From an uncultured Actinomycetes bacterium (GTDB taxonomy: Bacteria > Actinomycetota > Actinomycetes > Nanopelagicales > Nanopelagicaceae): a stretch of 64,000 nucleotides of DNA. The notes below the pieces were generated by a model. It made no database searches and was not told the origin of the DNA. It was given only the letters and a program-made list of their open reading frames with translations. The position numbers were made by a program, and so were the translations under genes. The stretch covers positions 1 through 64,000 of the forward strand of contig CAILHY010000010.1 of assembly GCA_903834145.1 (NCBI GenBank), written 5' to 3'. Of this stretch, positions 20,055-28,706 are shown in pieces. How positions within the stretch are numbered: the first letter of the stretch is position 1; every line of letters starts with the position of its first letter.

Positions 20055-20630
20055 TCAGCTACGAGAGAGTAAGGCCGACTTAGCCGCTGGCCATTCGTCG
20101 ACCAAGATTGAGTAGCAGACCGAGTCTCGCAATGTGCCATCTGGGCGAATACGGTGGTGACGTAGCGTGCCTTCAAGGGTTGCGCCGATCCTCAGTATTG
20201 CTGCTTGGGATCGCGTGTTTAGGTGGTCAGTCTTTAAGGAAACCCGAATCATTTTTCTCACTTCAAATGCTTCAGTCAGCAGAAGCAATTTGGCTTCAGT
20301 GTTAACAGCGCTTCGCCAGAATTTGCTGGAGTAAAAGGTAGATCCTATTTCGAGATTTCGGTTAGCGAGATCGATATCCATGAATGACGTTGTGCCAATT
20401 GCATCGCCGGTTGCTAAATCAATGACCGCGAAAGGTTCACGCCATCCTGTTTCTCGTTGCGCAATATATGAGGAAAGAATGTCTCGCATTTCTACGACAT
20501 CACCAGGAATTGGATGTAGTAACCAGCGCCACACTTCTGCGTCATTTCCTAAGTACTTAAAGAGCGATGATGCATGACTTTCGTGCAAAGGCTCGAGGCG
20601 AATCACTTTTCCGGTTAACGTTGTATTCAT
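20055..20630 (-). CDS. GNAT family N-acetyltransferase (RimJ/RimL-like)
   Basis: A 191-residue soluble acetyltransferase. Its N-terminus (VIRLEPLHESH) and the core IGTTSFMDIDLANRNLEIGSTF, with the later RVSLKTDHLNTRSQAAILRIGA region, follow the pattern of RimJ/RimL and GNAT proteins related to the SACE_-type hypothetical acetyltransferases. It would transfer an acetyl group from acetyl-CoA to a protein N-terminus or small amine, but the substrate is unknown. It lies upstream of metY on the same strand and divergent from gdhA. Confidence 0.85.
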   Translation of the reverse strand: MNTTLTGKVIRLEPLHESHASSLFKYLGNDAEVWRWLLHPIPGDVVEMRDILSSYIAQRETGWREPFAVIDLATGDAIGTTSFMDIDLANRNLEIGSTFYSSKFWRSAVNTEAKLLLLTEAFEVRKMIRVSLKTDHLNTRSQAAILRIGATLEGTLRHHRIRPDGTLRDSVCYSILVDEWPAAKSALLSRS

Positions 20631-20697
20631 AAGGAGTGAAGTCTCTCAAATAAAGTCAAAAATAGTGAGTCCTTTTTACTTTCGAAGGCGCCAGGAC

Positions 20698-20703
20698 TAC
20701 TGT
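20698..20703 (+). promoter_or_regulatory. Leaderless-type -10 box (TACTGT) of gdhA
   Basis: TACTGT lies 6 bases before the ATG at 20710 and supports that start over an upstream in-frame codon at 20665. Confidence 0.55.
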
Positions 20704-20709
20704 AAAAGC

Positions 20710-21951
20710 ATGACAACGGAGTCACCAATTGCTACTGCCCTGGCTCAATTACGCCGCGCAGTAGAGCAGCTAGAACTTTCAGAAAATGACTGGAATACCC
20801 TCTCAACACCACGGCGAATTTTAGAAGTAGCCGTACCTCTGCGCCGTGACGATGGCAGAGTAGAGATGTACAAGGGTTACCGAGTCCAGTATTCAACTAC
20901 TCGCGGGCCATCCAAGGGCGGAGTGCGCTTTCATCAAGATATTGATCTTGATGAAACGGTAGCTCTGGCAATGTTGATGACATGGAAATGCGCACTGACG
21001 CATCTTCCCTACGGTGGCGCAAAAGGTGGCGTCGCAGTTGATGCACATACGCTTTCTTTGGCTGAAAACGAACGGCTGACCCGCCGCTACACCTCAGAGA
21101 TCTTGCCGATCATCGGACCAGAGCGCGATATTCCTGCTCCTGATGTTGGAACCGACGAGCGCAATATGGCGTGGATGATGGATACATATTCTGTTAATGC
21201 TGGATTCTCAGTTCCTGGTGTCGTAACGGGCAAGCCAATCGTTTTGGGTGGATCTCTTGGTCGCACCACAGCAACCGGTGATGGGGTTGCGCTTTCCACT
21301 ATCGAAGCGCTGAAGGCAAAGGGAATTAATCCTCAAGGTGCGACCGTTGCCATTCAGGGCTTTGGAAAAGTCGGCTACTGGACTGCTGTTGCACTAGAAA
21401 ACATGGGGCTCAAGATTGTTGCCGTCAGCGACGTTGTCGGTGGGGTCACTGGATTCAAATCTGTTGCAGAGATCTTTGAATTCTCAAAGACTGCCGGAAC
21501 GGTTGTCGGTGCACCTGGGACAACAAACATGACAAATGAAGAGATCTTGCATCTGGACGTTGATGTTCTCATTCCTGCCGCGCTTGCTGATTCCATTACT
21601 GGTGCGACAGCGAGTGGTATCAAAGCCAAGATTGTTGTCGAAGGAGCGAATGCTCCAACCACACCAGAAGGCGACGCAATTCTTGCCAGCAATGGCATCT
21701 TGGTGGTTCCGGATATTTTGGCGAACTCAGGTGGTGTAATCGTTTCTTACTTTGAATGGGTTCAAGATAAGCAGAACTATTTCTGGAGCGCTGATGAAGT
21801 GAAGGAAAACCTCAACAGCATTCTCATGAAGGCAATCGTGGAAGTTTCCACAACGGCATCCTCTAAAAACATCACGTGGCGCGAAGCTGCGTTGATGCTT
21901 GGGGTGAGTCGGGTAGCTGAAGCACACCGATTACGCGGCCTATATCCATAA
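20710..21951 (+). CDS. gdhA: Glutamate dehydrogenase (Glu/Leu/Phe/Val family)
   Basis: Oxidises glutamate to 2-oxoglutarate and ammonia, or the reverse. The 413-residue protein has the substrate region KGGVRFHQDIDLDETVALA, the catalytic lysine in PYGGAKGGV, PAPDVGTDERNMAWMMD, and the Rossmann motif VAIQGFGKVG near residue 215. Its length matches the roughly 420-residue hexameric NAD-type enzymes rather than the large mycobacterial form. The start at 20710 is chosen from the family alignment and the -10 box. It is followed by the palindrome-rich spacer before the LuxR-type regulator. Confidence 0.93.
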   Translation: MTTESPIATALAQLRRAVEQLELSENDWNTLSTPRRILEVAVPLRRDDGRVEMYKGYRVQYSTTRGPSKGGVRFHQDIDLDETVALAMLMTWKCALTHLPYGGAKGGVAVDAHTLSLAENERLTRRYTSEILPIIGPERDIPAPDVGTDERNMAWMMDTYSVNAGFSVPGVVTGKPIVLGGSLGRTTATGDGVALSTIEALKAKGINPQGATVAIQGFGKVGYWTAVALENMGLKIVAVSDVVGGVTGFKSVAEIFEFSKTAGTVVGAPGTTNMTNEEILHLDVDVLIPAALADSITGATASGIKAKIVVEGANAPTTPEGDAILASNGILVVPDILANSGGVIVSYFEWVQDKQNYFWSADEVKENLNSILMKAIVEVSTTASSKNITWREAALMLGVSRVAEAHRLRGLYP

Positions 21952-21980
21952 AGAAGACACTTTCGATTTGTCCCATAAAG

Positions 21981-22065
21981 AGGGATATCCCTAGCAATAG
22001 GGTGATATGGCTTGGGTGATTTTGCGGTTTTATCACCCCATAACTTTCCCTTGCTGGGTTAACCC
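21981..22065. promoter_or_regulatory. Palindrome-rich intergenic region before the LuxR-type regulator
   Basis: The 166-base spacer holds a perfect 12-base palindrome AGGGATATCCCT (21981-21992) and two direct GGGTGAT copies 14 bases apart (22000-22006, 22014-22020). An inverted ATCACCC (22032-22038) pairs with the second copy, and a perfect GGGTTAACCC palindrome is at 22056-22065. The GGGTGAT/ATCACCC pair with a T-rich loop could also end gdhA transcription. The cluster reads as operator sites for the regulator's own gene, but that is inference. Confidence 0.5.
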
Positions 22066-22117
22066 TGCTTAAATCGGCTCTTGTTCACAAAGGTGACTGT
22101 GGTCGGAAGGAGCAACA

Positions 22118-24736
22118 ATGGCCGAACTGTTCTTCGAGAAAGCTCCCCAAGTCAAAGGTGGATCTCCCGACTCACTTCCAGGGATCTCGATTGCGCGTAT
22201 CAGTCCGCCAAAAGTTTCTGAAAGTTCGCTTGTGCGAACTCGCCTTCTTGAAGCGCTCAACGAGCCGGCTCCTCATGTCACCTATGTGATTGCGCCTTCG
22301 GGTTACGGTAAAACAACACTGGCTGCCCAATGGGCAGCCCAGCATCCGAGCACGACCGCTTGGTACACCTCATCGGCAAGTGACAGCGTGCTAGATACCG
22401 TTTTGAGCATCATGCAGTCATTTCGAAATATCTTTCCGGGTTTTACCCCGCAACTTACTGAAGAGCGAATCCGTAGTTGGAGCCCAGTAGATATTGTCAG
22501 AATCGGATGTAATGAATTAGCGAAAATAGAAGAAACAGTGAACTTGGTAATTGATGAATCCCATGTATGGTCCGAGGATCATAAAGCGATACTCAATGCT
22601 TTAAGCGAAAATGTTCCAGACAATGTACGCGTATTAATGTTGCGGGCGACGCCTCCCACTTCAGGACCATCACCTGCTGCGGCGAGGAGAGGGTTGGTCG
22701 TATGGGGCGTTGACGATCTCAAATTTACCGACAGCGAAATTGACAATGTTATTAAACAACTTGGTAAGAGTGACAAAGACGTCGAGTTCAAAAAAAAGCT
22801 GGATGAAATTGACGGTTGGCCACTTGGCGTCTACATAATTTCCACATCAAACAAATTTGGGAACGATGATCTGCAGCAAGTAAGTCAAAAATCAATTGAC
22901 AGAGCCCATGATGTTTTTATCGATCACGCGATTGGATACTTACCTGAAGGTTATCGCACCCTCCTGCAGAAATTCTGTTTGATTCCTGTCATTACCGAAA
23001 ATATTGCTTTGGCGATATCTGATTTTCCTTTACCACCAGGAATACTGAATCGAATGGCCGAAGAAGGTCAGTATATTTCACAACTCGGTTCGGATTCTAA
23101 ATCCTTCATTATGAACCCACTAATTCGCGAAGCATTTAAGAGACAACTTATGTTGCGCCCTACTTATTTCCGTGAACTTGCTAAACGTTCGGCAGAGGCC
23201 CTGATTCACGAGGATAAAGCATTTGAAGCTCTTGAACTTCTTGAAATTGCAGGAGAGAGGGTTCTGCTTGGTGAAGTTGTTCAAAAAAATATCAATGAGA
23301 TGATTTTTACTGCTAAATCTGACTTATTACAAAAGTGGAAGTTTGTAGGAGCAAAGGCAAATGTCATTGGCCCTATCGCTGTTGATCAGTTAGAGGCTTA
23401 TGCCGATTTGGTATCTGGATCCGTTGAATCCACCCGTCTAGCAAGTGCCCGTCTAACCCGCAATGCACAAACCCTGGGAGTAGTACCGATCATCCAGGAC
23501 GACATAGCCCTCTTCCATGCTCGCATCCTTTTTGCCAGTGGCGAATTGCAAGAGTGCCTAGATTTTTCACTCTCATATCTCAAAGAAAGAATCAGCAAGG
23601 ATCCAAATTTCCCCGAAAAAGCATCGCTGATCGCGAGAATAGGTGGCGCATCAGCCTTCTTACTCAGTAAAGATCCAGAACTTTTTGAGATTGCTCGGCA
23701 TGAAGAACGAATTCTCGATAAGAAATCCGAAAATGATTACTTGTGGCTTAGGCCGGCAGAGTTACTCTCGGAGATGACTACAGGGGATTGCAAACAAGTT
23801 GAAAAAAGTGCTCGGATAGAACTTGATCAATGGCGCTACTTGAGAGGGATTTGCGCGCCGTATGAAGCCGCATACTCATTAGCTGAGGTTCTCCGCGAAC
23901 GGGGCCGTGATTCAGCAGCTCTAGATGTCATTGACAAGTACCTACCCGAGGCAATTTCATTTGAAGTCTGGCCCTGGGCAGCAGCGTTGCTATCTAAGCG
24001 AGCATTAGTTAAGAATCAGATGCAAATGACCTCTGAAGCTCTCGAGGATATTCGCACTGCACGAGTGATGCTAACGGCTGCCGGAGTTGCCTCAGATGCA
24101 TTCCAGACGATTGACATGCATGAAGTTCTAATTCGACTCACGCTCAATGACGGAACAAGAGTTGATGAAATGTTGGGGCGGATGCACTCAACTACCTTGT
24201 CTTCGTTCGCAAGAGTTTCGCAGCATCAAGGAAAGGAAGCACGGAAAGTGCACGACCGTTCTGTGCCACTTCTTTATTCAACTGTCAGAGCAAAGATCTT
24301 GTCGGAAGTAGCACTTACCGAAGCCAATCTTGCGTACCCTCCGGTGGCGCGTGAACACTTGCAAAAAGCGTTGGCTCTCGGAATGGACAATGGATATCGC
24401 GAAATATTCCTTTCGCGCAGTCCTGCTTTTCTTAATCTTCTCATTGCTCAAACCACTGAAACACACACGATTTATTTGGAAGAGCTAGCCTCCGCTGCAA
24501 GAGTGAGAATTCGCAGATTGAACGAGACCTCAGCAAACCTCGAATCGCCGCTGACTAAGCGAGAACTTGAAATCTTGAGAAATCTTTCAACAGGTATGAC
24601 GATTTTTGAAATATCGAAGAATCTTCATATTTCCCATAACACTATGAAGACACACCTCAAAAGTGTCTACAAGAAACTACATGTGGATGGTCGCGAGACC
24701 GCGGTTGCTAAGGGCAAAGAGTTAGTGCTTATTTAG
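22118..24736 (+). CDS. Large ATP-dependent LuxR family regulator, MalT-like
   Basis: An 872-residue signal-transduction ATPase with a DNA-binding end. The Walker A motif APSGYGKTT is at residues 59-67 and a Walker B-like LVIDESHVW at about 143-151. A long helical-repeat middle (TPR-like, about 350-780) is expected to sense a ligand or partner. The C-terminal LuxR HTH runs from LTKRELEILRNLSTGMT to HLKSVYKKLHVDGR. MalT-type (LAL/STAND) proteins activate catabolic or transport genes upon ligand and ATP binding. An AAGGAG Shine-Dalgarno sequence precedes the ATG. Its codon use looks more A/T-rich in the middle than the neighbouring housekeeping genes, so it may be acquired. Its 3' end overlaps the MFS gene by 4 bases. 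Confidence 0.88.
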   Translation: MAELFFEKAPQVKGGSPDSLPGISIARISPPKVSESSLVRTRLLEALNEPAPHVTYVIAPSGYGKTTLAAQWAAQHPSTTAWYTSSASDSVLDTVLSIMQSFRNIFPGFTPQLTEERIRSWSPVDIVRIGCNELAKIEETVNLVIDESHVWSEDHKAILNALSENVPDNVRVLMLRATPPTSGPSPAAARRGLVVWGVDDLKFTDSEIDNVIKQLGKSDKDVEFKKKLDEIDGWPLGVYIISTSNKFGNDDLQQVSQKSIDRAHDVFIDHAIGYLPEGYRTLLQKFCLIPVITENIALAISDFPLPPGILNRMAEEGQYISQLGSDSKSFIMNPLIREAFKRQLMLRPTYFRELAKRSAEALIHEDKAFEALELLEIAGERVLLGEVVQKNINEMIFTAKSDLLQKWKFVGAKANVIGPIAVDQLEAYADLVSGSVESTRLASARLTRNAQTLGVVPIIQDDIALFHARILFASGELQECLDFSLSYLKERISKDPNFPEKASLIARIGGASAFLLSKDPELFEIARHEERILDKKSENDYLWLRPAELLSEMTTGDCKQVEKSARIELDQWRYLRGICAPYEAAYSLAEVLRERGRDSAALDVIDKYLPEAISFEVWPWAAALLSKRALVKNQMQMTSEALEDIRTARVMLTAAGVASDAFQTIDMHEVLIRLTLNDGTRVDEMLGRMHSTTLSSFARVSQHQGKEARKVHDRSVPLLYSTVRAKILSEVALTEANLAYPPVAREHLQKALALGMDNGYREIFLSRSPAFLNLLIAQTTETHTIYLEELASAARVRIRRLNETSANLESPLTKRELEILRNLSTGMTIFEISKNLHISHNTMKTHLKSVYKKLHVDGRETAVAKGKELVLI

Positions 24737-25953
24737 GCTGTTGGCTCGAGTCGTTTTAAGTTGCGCACCTCTGGAACCAGAAGAGTTAGCGCAATGCAGA
24801 TTCCCGCTAGTCCTGCTCCAAAATAGAGGGTGTTGGTCGTACCGATCCAAATGGAAAGTGGCCCAGCAATGGCTAAACCAATGGGTCTAAAAAGCATCGA
24901 TCCCATTCCGTCATAGGCGGAGACACGGGAAAGCGACTCACGCGGGACGCGCTGTTGCAAAGCGGTGTTCCAAATAGAACTCCAAAGGTCTACCGAGATA
25001 CCACAGATAAATGCACCAAATGCGATGATCCAAATAGATGAGGCAAATGCCATCGAGGAAACGTAGAACATCAAGGGAGAGGTGGCCAACATCAGAAAGA
25101 GCATGGGGCGTTTGGGATTAATACGCAATGCGATTAGAGATCCAACAATAAAGCCCACAGATTCGCAGGTAAGCACAATGGACCAGGAACTTGCACCGTT
25201 AAATCTCTTTAAGGCGATCATTGGCCCGAGAACACTTTCGGCGCCGGCCCAGACCATCACAATAAATGAGAACGCCGCAACAATTGCCACAATCCAATGG
25301 AAGGAAACAAATACTTTCCATCCCGCCTTAATATCATGAAGCATCGTGTTTTCCACTGACTCCATGGCTGGCGTCATGTGACGGAAGGAGAATACAAGTC
25401 CTCCGGCTACCAAGAAACTCAAGGCATCCAAAAGGAGTGCAAGAGCGCTACCAAAGTTGGCGACGAGTATTCCGCCGCTAGCTGCACCAAGGACCATCGC
25501 GACATTGGAAAAGAGTTGGTTGAAAGCATTTCCCCGTTGCAAGGATTCATCGGGAAGTAATGCAGGCATAATCCCTGAAAATGCCGGCCACCAAATTCCC
25601 CAAGTGATTCCAAAGAGAGCGTTGATCAGCATGAGTACGGGTATTGGTGCATGACCTGTGAAAAAGAGAATTGCTTGCACGGTGAAAAGTGATCCAGCAA
25701 CAATGTCTGCGGTACCCACTAAACGTGCGCGACCATATCGATCGGCGATAACTCCACCAAATGGAAACATCAAAAGTAATGTGACTGAACTAGAACCCAG
25801 GACTAAACCAAGTTTTGTTGCATCACCACCGGGCAATTTCAAGATACCAAAGGCCAGTGCAATCGGTGCCATGCCGTTACCGAAGTTGGAGATAAATCGA
25901 GAGGCGTACAACCTCTTCATGTATCTCTGGTTTAAAACTTCGGTGAGCTTCAC
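24733..25953 (-). CDS. MFS transporter
   Basis: A 406-residue permease with about twelve hydrophobic helices. The signature loop GGVIADRYGRARLVG near residue 65 is the MFS motif A between helices 2 and 3. The family pattern (Enterobactin-exporter/MFS_3-like) suggests efflux of a small molecule, but the substrate is unknown. The start is a GTG at 25953. Convergent with the LuxR-type regulator, with a 4-base overlap. Confidence 0.9.
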   Translation of the reverse strand: MKLTEVLNQRYMKRLYASRFISNFGNGMAPIALAFGILKLPGGDATKLGLVLGSSSVTLLLMFPFGGVIADRYGRARLVGTADIVAGSLFTVQAILFFTGHAPIPVLMLINALFGITWGIWWPAFSGIMPALLPDESLQRGNAFNQLFSNVAMVLGAASGGILVANFGSALALLLDALSFLVAGGLVFSFRHMTPAMESVENTMLHDIKAGWKVFVSFHWIVAIVAAFSFIVMVWAGAESVLGPMIALKRFNGASSWSIVLTCESVGFIVGSLIALRINPKRPMLFLMLATSPLMFYVSSMAFASSIWIIAFGAFICGISVDLWSSIWNTALQQRVPRESLSRVSAYDGMGSMLFRPIGLAIAGPLSIWIGTTNTLYFGAGLAGICIALTLLVPEVRNLKRLEPTA

Positions 25954-26045
25954 TGTTCACGCTTTCTTTGAGTGGTGCAGTTCGTGAAATCCTATGTCAC
26001 TTGCATAGAACTCACGACTGCACCAATTAAGCGCGAATTACTTAT

Positions 26046-26831
26046 TTAGGCCCAGACGTTATCTCCACGAATAGCCGCATCAGATCCACCGTCAATGTAA
26101 ATGGTCTGTCCAGTGGTGTGGGTGTTTTCCTCTGAGGCAAGCCATGCAAGGAGGTAGGCAACTTGGCGAGGCTTCATGAAACCATTGAGAGGCATAGGAA
26201 CCATCTGGCTGATAGCTGTTCTTGCTTCCTCTGTTGCAATCATGTCGGCGACCATTGGTGTCTCAACAATTCCGGGACCTACTGCGTTGAGAGGTATGCC
26301 GGCCCCAGCCCAAGCTGGCTTGAGGCATTCGCGACGAATCCATCTGCTCACTGCGCGTTTAGTAGATCCGTAAATCAAACTTGCTTGCGCATCGCCCTGA
26401 TCAACTAATCCCTGGGCGATTACAAGTGCGCCCGCTTCGTTATTAGCAAGCATTGCTTCAACAAGTTCTGGCGAGTTTGGCATTAAGGAAGCCATTGAAC
26501 TCGTTACTGCGACACGAGGCGAGGAACTCTTTGCAAGAGTAGGCAATAGTCCCGTAAGAAACTCGGTTACCCCAAAGAAGTTTACGGAAACAGTTTTGGC
26601 TATTGGATGCGCTAATCCTGCGCAAGCAATAACTGCGTCGATCTTTCCCCCGGATAGATCAATAACATGGCTTACTGCTTCCTTGCGACCAAGAGGAGTA
26701 CTCAGATCCGCATTCACATCAGCATCGTGAATATCAACACCTATTACTTTGGCGCCGCGTTCTTTAAGAAGTAATACGGTTTGCGCGCCAATTCCAGATG
26801 CGGCGCCTGTAACTACATAATTTCTTGTCAT
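26046..26831 (-). CDS. Short-chain dehydrogenase/reductase
   Basis: A 261-residue NAD(P)-dependent oxidoreductase. Cofactor motif TGAASGIG is at residues 8-15 and the catalytic Tyr153-Lys157 pair lies in YGSTK, with a Ser pair at 110-111. The order resembles bacterial 3-alpha-hydroxysteroid dehydrogenase-like SDRs, but the substrate is not known. The Asp at the end of strand 2 (GVDIHDAD) suggests NAD preference. A perfect inverted repeat lies 19 bases upstream of the ATG, so it is probably repressor-controlled. Divergent from the aldehyde dehydrogenase, hinting at an alcohol-to-acid route. Confidence 0.9.
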   Translation of the reverse strand: MTRNYVVTGAASGIGAQTVLLLKERGAKVIGVDIHDADVNADLSTPLGRKEAVSHVIDLSGGKIDAVIACAGLAHPIAKTVSVNFFGVTEFLTGLLPTLAKSSSPRVAVTSSMASLMPNSPELVEAMLANNEAGALVIAQGLVDQGDAQASLIYGSTKRAVSRWIRRECLKPAWAGAGIPLNAVGPGIVETPMVADMIATEEARTAISQMVPMPLNGFMKPRQVAYLLAWLASEENTHTTGQTIYIDGGSDAAIRGDNVWA

Positions 26832-26849
26832 TGTGAAGACCTTTCATAA

Positions 26850-26866
26850 GTACACATTCCGTGTAC
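26850..26866. promoter_or_regulatory. Operator-like inverted repeat GTACAC-N5-GTGTAC
   Basis: Perfect 6-base half sites (26850-26855 and 26861-26866) flank 5 bases. It sits just upstream of the SDR gene, where a dimeric repressor would cover the promoter. The regulator that would bind it is not intact nearby. Confidence 0.6.
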
Positions 26867-26944
26867 ATCTTTAGTCTCCTCGCATCGACGTTTGGTTTAA
26901 AGAGAACTCGTGAGAGATACCCACCACTTGTTTACGCTAGTTGG

Positions 26945-27001
26945 ATGAGCGAAAACCCACATGAACTCTCTATCCAACGCCAGAAAATTATGAGAGCCTA
27001 A
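26945..27001 (+). pseudogene. 18-codon remnant resembling the N-terminus of a TetR family regulator
   Basis: ATG at 26945 followed by 17 sense codons and TAA. The peptide contains LSIQRQKIMRA, which resembles the start of TetR regulators (a basic residue, then RQxIxxAA entering helix 1). No continuation is found in any frame downstream before the dehydrogenase at 27033. Either a deletion removed the rest of a local repressor, or this is a short leader peptide and the likeness is chance. Confidence 0.35.
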
Positions 27002-27032
27002 TACTTCACCTCAGACCTCATCAGGAGTAGAA

Positions 27033-28514
27033 ATGATTGAAGCCACTAACGTCCCCATAAATGCACTTATTGGCGGAAAGTGGGTACCTGGGTCGGGAGG
27101 AACATTTGAAGTTAAGTCCCCTCATTCACGTGCAGTTATAGCCAACGTTTCGCGAAGCACTCCTGAAGATGTTGATCGGGCAGTTGCGGCAGCGCGAGCA
27201 GCGCAACCTGCATGGGCAGCTCTTCCTGTCATTGAGAGAGCGAAGATTCTTCGCCGGATCCACCAATTATTTCTAGAACGTGCCGAGCCAATCGCGTTGA
27301 TGCTCTGCCAAGAAATTGGCAAGACGATAACCGATTCACGTGAAGAGGTGTACGAATACTCCGTACCTTCTTATGCAAAAGCAGCGGAAGAAATTCTGCG
27401 CCATCGAGGTATGTCATTCCCATCTACTCAGGAACAGACAACAAACAAGCGCATCGTCCTTGGTCATCGCCCCCTGGGAGTAGTTGGTGTGATTACGCCC
27501 TATAACTTCCCCACGGATATTTCCTCTATTGCTTTGGCTCACATCATCGGGGCCGGCAACACGGTTGTGTGGAAGCCATCTGAATTCTCAGCGCTGAGTT
27601 GCGCGATGGTTGCCCAAATATTTGCCGATGCAGGTTTGCCAGATGGAGTAGTAAACGTCGTACAAGGTTTCGGCGATATCGGAGCAGCAATCGTTGAACA
27701 CAAAGGCGTGGACGGCATCTTCTTCACCGGTTCTACCAAGACTGGCGAAATCATCGCTAAAGCCTGCGCTCTCAAGCCTCATCTTCTTGAACTTGGTGGA
27801 GATGGCCCATTCATTATTCTTGCCGATGCCGATATTGATGCGGCTGTAGATGGAGCGATGAACGGCTGCTTCTATTACTCAGGTCAGGTGTGTACATCAG
27901 CGGAGCGACTTCTTGTTCACGAGGATATCTACGATGAATTCGTCGAGAAGTTCACAGCTGCTGCTGGCAAATTAGTAATCGGTGATCCTTCGCTAGAAAC
28001 CACCAACATGGGTCCTTTGTGCAACGAGACCACATTGGCCCGCGTTAAAGCACATGTTCAAGATGCTCGCGATAAGGGTGCCCAGGTAATCCAATTTGGC
28101 CCAGAAGAGGGTCTCTATTTCCCAGCAACCATTCTCTTGGGCGTCACGGAGGAAATGCAGATTATGCAAGAGGAAACATTCGGACCCGTAGCCCCCATCA
28201 TGAAGATCAAGTCTGCTGAGCATGCAATCGAAATCGCCAATAAGAGCGAACTCGGACTCATTGCATCACTGTGGACCCGCGATCTTTCCAATGCATGGCG
28301 AGTTGCTGAGGCTCTGCCACATGGATCAGTCAACGTTAACGAGACCAGTAACTATTGGGATCAACTTGCACCATTTGGTGGCGCCGGAAAGAGTGGCGTA
28401 GGTCGTGAGTTGTCGCAATGGTTCTTGGAATCATTCACAGAACGAAAGCTCATTGTTTTTGATTTAGGTAATAGCGAAGTGAAATACAACCGTCGCGCTG
28501 AAGGTGGTTGGTAA
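27033..28514 (+). CDS. Aldehyde dehydrogenase family protein
   Basis: A 493-residue NAD(P)-dependent enzyme oxidising an aldehyde to an acid. The Rossmann-region VVGVITPYNFPTD, the general base Glu in LELGGDGP and the nucleophile Cys in SGQVCTSAERL are in place, and EETFGPVAPI follows. It resembles succinate-semialdehyde or lactaldehyde-type members, but the substrate cannot be read from sequence. An AGGAG Shine-Dalgarno sequence lies 6 bases before the ATG. It is divergent from the SDR and shares its regulatory region. Its stop is only 5 bases from the 3' end of the tRNA-Leu gene. Confidence 0.92.
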   Translation: MIEATNVPINALIGGKWVPGSGGTFEVKSPHSRAVIANVSRSTPEDVDRAVAAARAAQPAWAALPVIERAKILRRIHQLFLERAEPIALMLCQEIGKTITDSREEVYEYSVPSYAKAAEEILRHRGMSFPSTQEQTTNKRIVLGHRPLGVVGVITPYNFPTDISSIALAHIIGAGNTVVWKPSEFSALSCAMVAQIFADAGLPDGVVNVVQGFGDIGAAIVEHKGVDGIFFTGSTKTGEIIAKACALKPHLLELGGDGPFIILADADIDAAVDGAMNGCFYYSGQVCTSAERLLVHEDIYDEFVEKFTAAAGKLVIGDPSLETTNMGPLCNETTLARVKAHVQDARDKGAQVIQFGPEEGLYFPATILLGVTEEMQIMQEETFGPVAPIMKIKSAEHAIEIANKSELGLIASLWTRDLSNAWRVAEALPHGSVNVNETSNYWDQLAPFGGAGKSGVGRELSQWFLESFTERKLIVFDLGNSEVKYNRRAEGGW

Positions 28515-28519
28515 CTGAG

Positions 28520-28600
28520 TGCGGGAGAAGGGACTTGAACCCTCACGTCCGAAGACACAGGTTCCTAAGACCTGCGTGTCTGCCATTTCACCACTCCCGC
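28520..28600 (-). tRNA. tRNA-Leu (anticodon TAG)
   Basis: On the minus strand a 7-base acceptor stem (GCGGGAG with CTCCCGC), an anticodon stem CAGGT/ACCTG around the loop CTTAGGA (anticodon TAG), a long variable arm and a GGGTTCAAGTCCC T-arm are all present. It reads CUA and, by wobble, other CUN codons. The discriminator is A and no CCA is encoded. The anticodon and class II variable arm both say leucine. Confidence 0.93.
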
Positions 28601-28694
28601 TGGAGCGTTCGATCTCATCGATCTGTGCAACAGGGGTAAGGGTAGAGGTAAGAGGTACAAATCAACGAATGCGCATGCTTTGAGCGCGAAACGG

Positions 28695-28700
28695 TAACCT
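28695..28700 (+). promoter_or_regulatory. Leaderless-type -10 box (TAACCT) of argS
   Basis: TAACCT lies 6 bases before the GTG of argS and no Shine-Dalgarno sequence is present. It would drive the argS-lysA-hom-thrC-thrB run. Confidence 0.6.
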
Positions 28701-28706
28701 TGGGCG

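Noticed and set aside
18626-20176. Longer metY ORF starting at 20176
   Set aside because: The first 78 residues have no family match, cover the metY leader and run into the neighbouring acetyltransferase gene.
28520-28600. tRNA-Leu as integration site of a genomic island covering 22-28.5 kb
   Set aside because: The tRNA 3' end faces the accessory-looking genes, but I found no direct repeat of it, no integrase and no other mobility gene.
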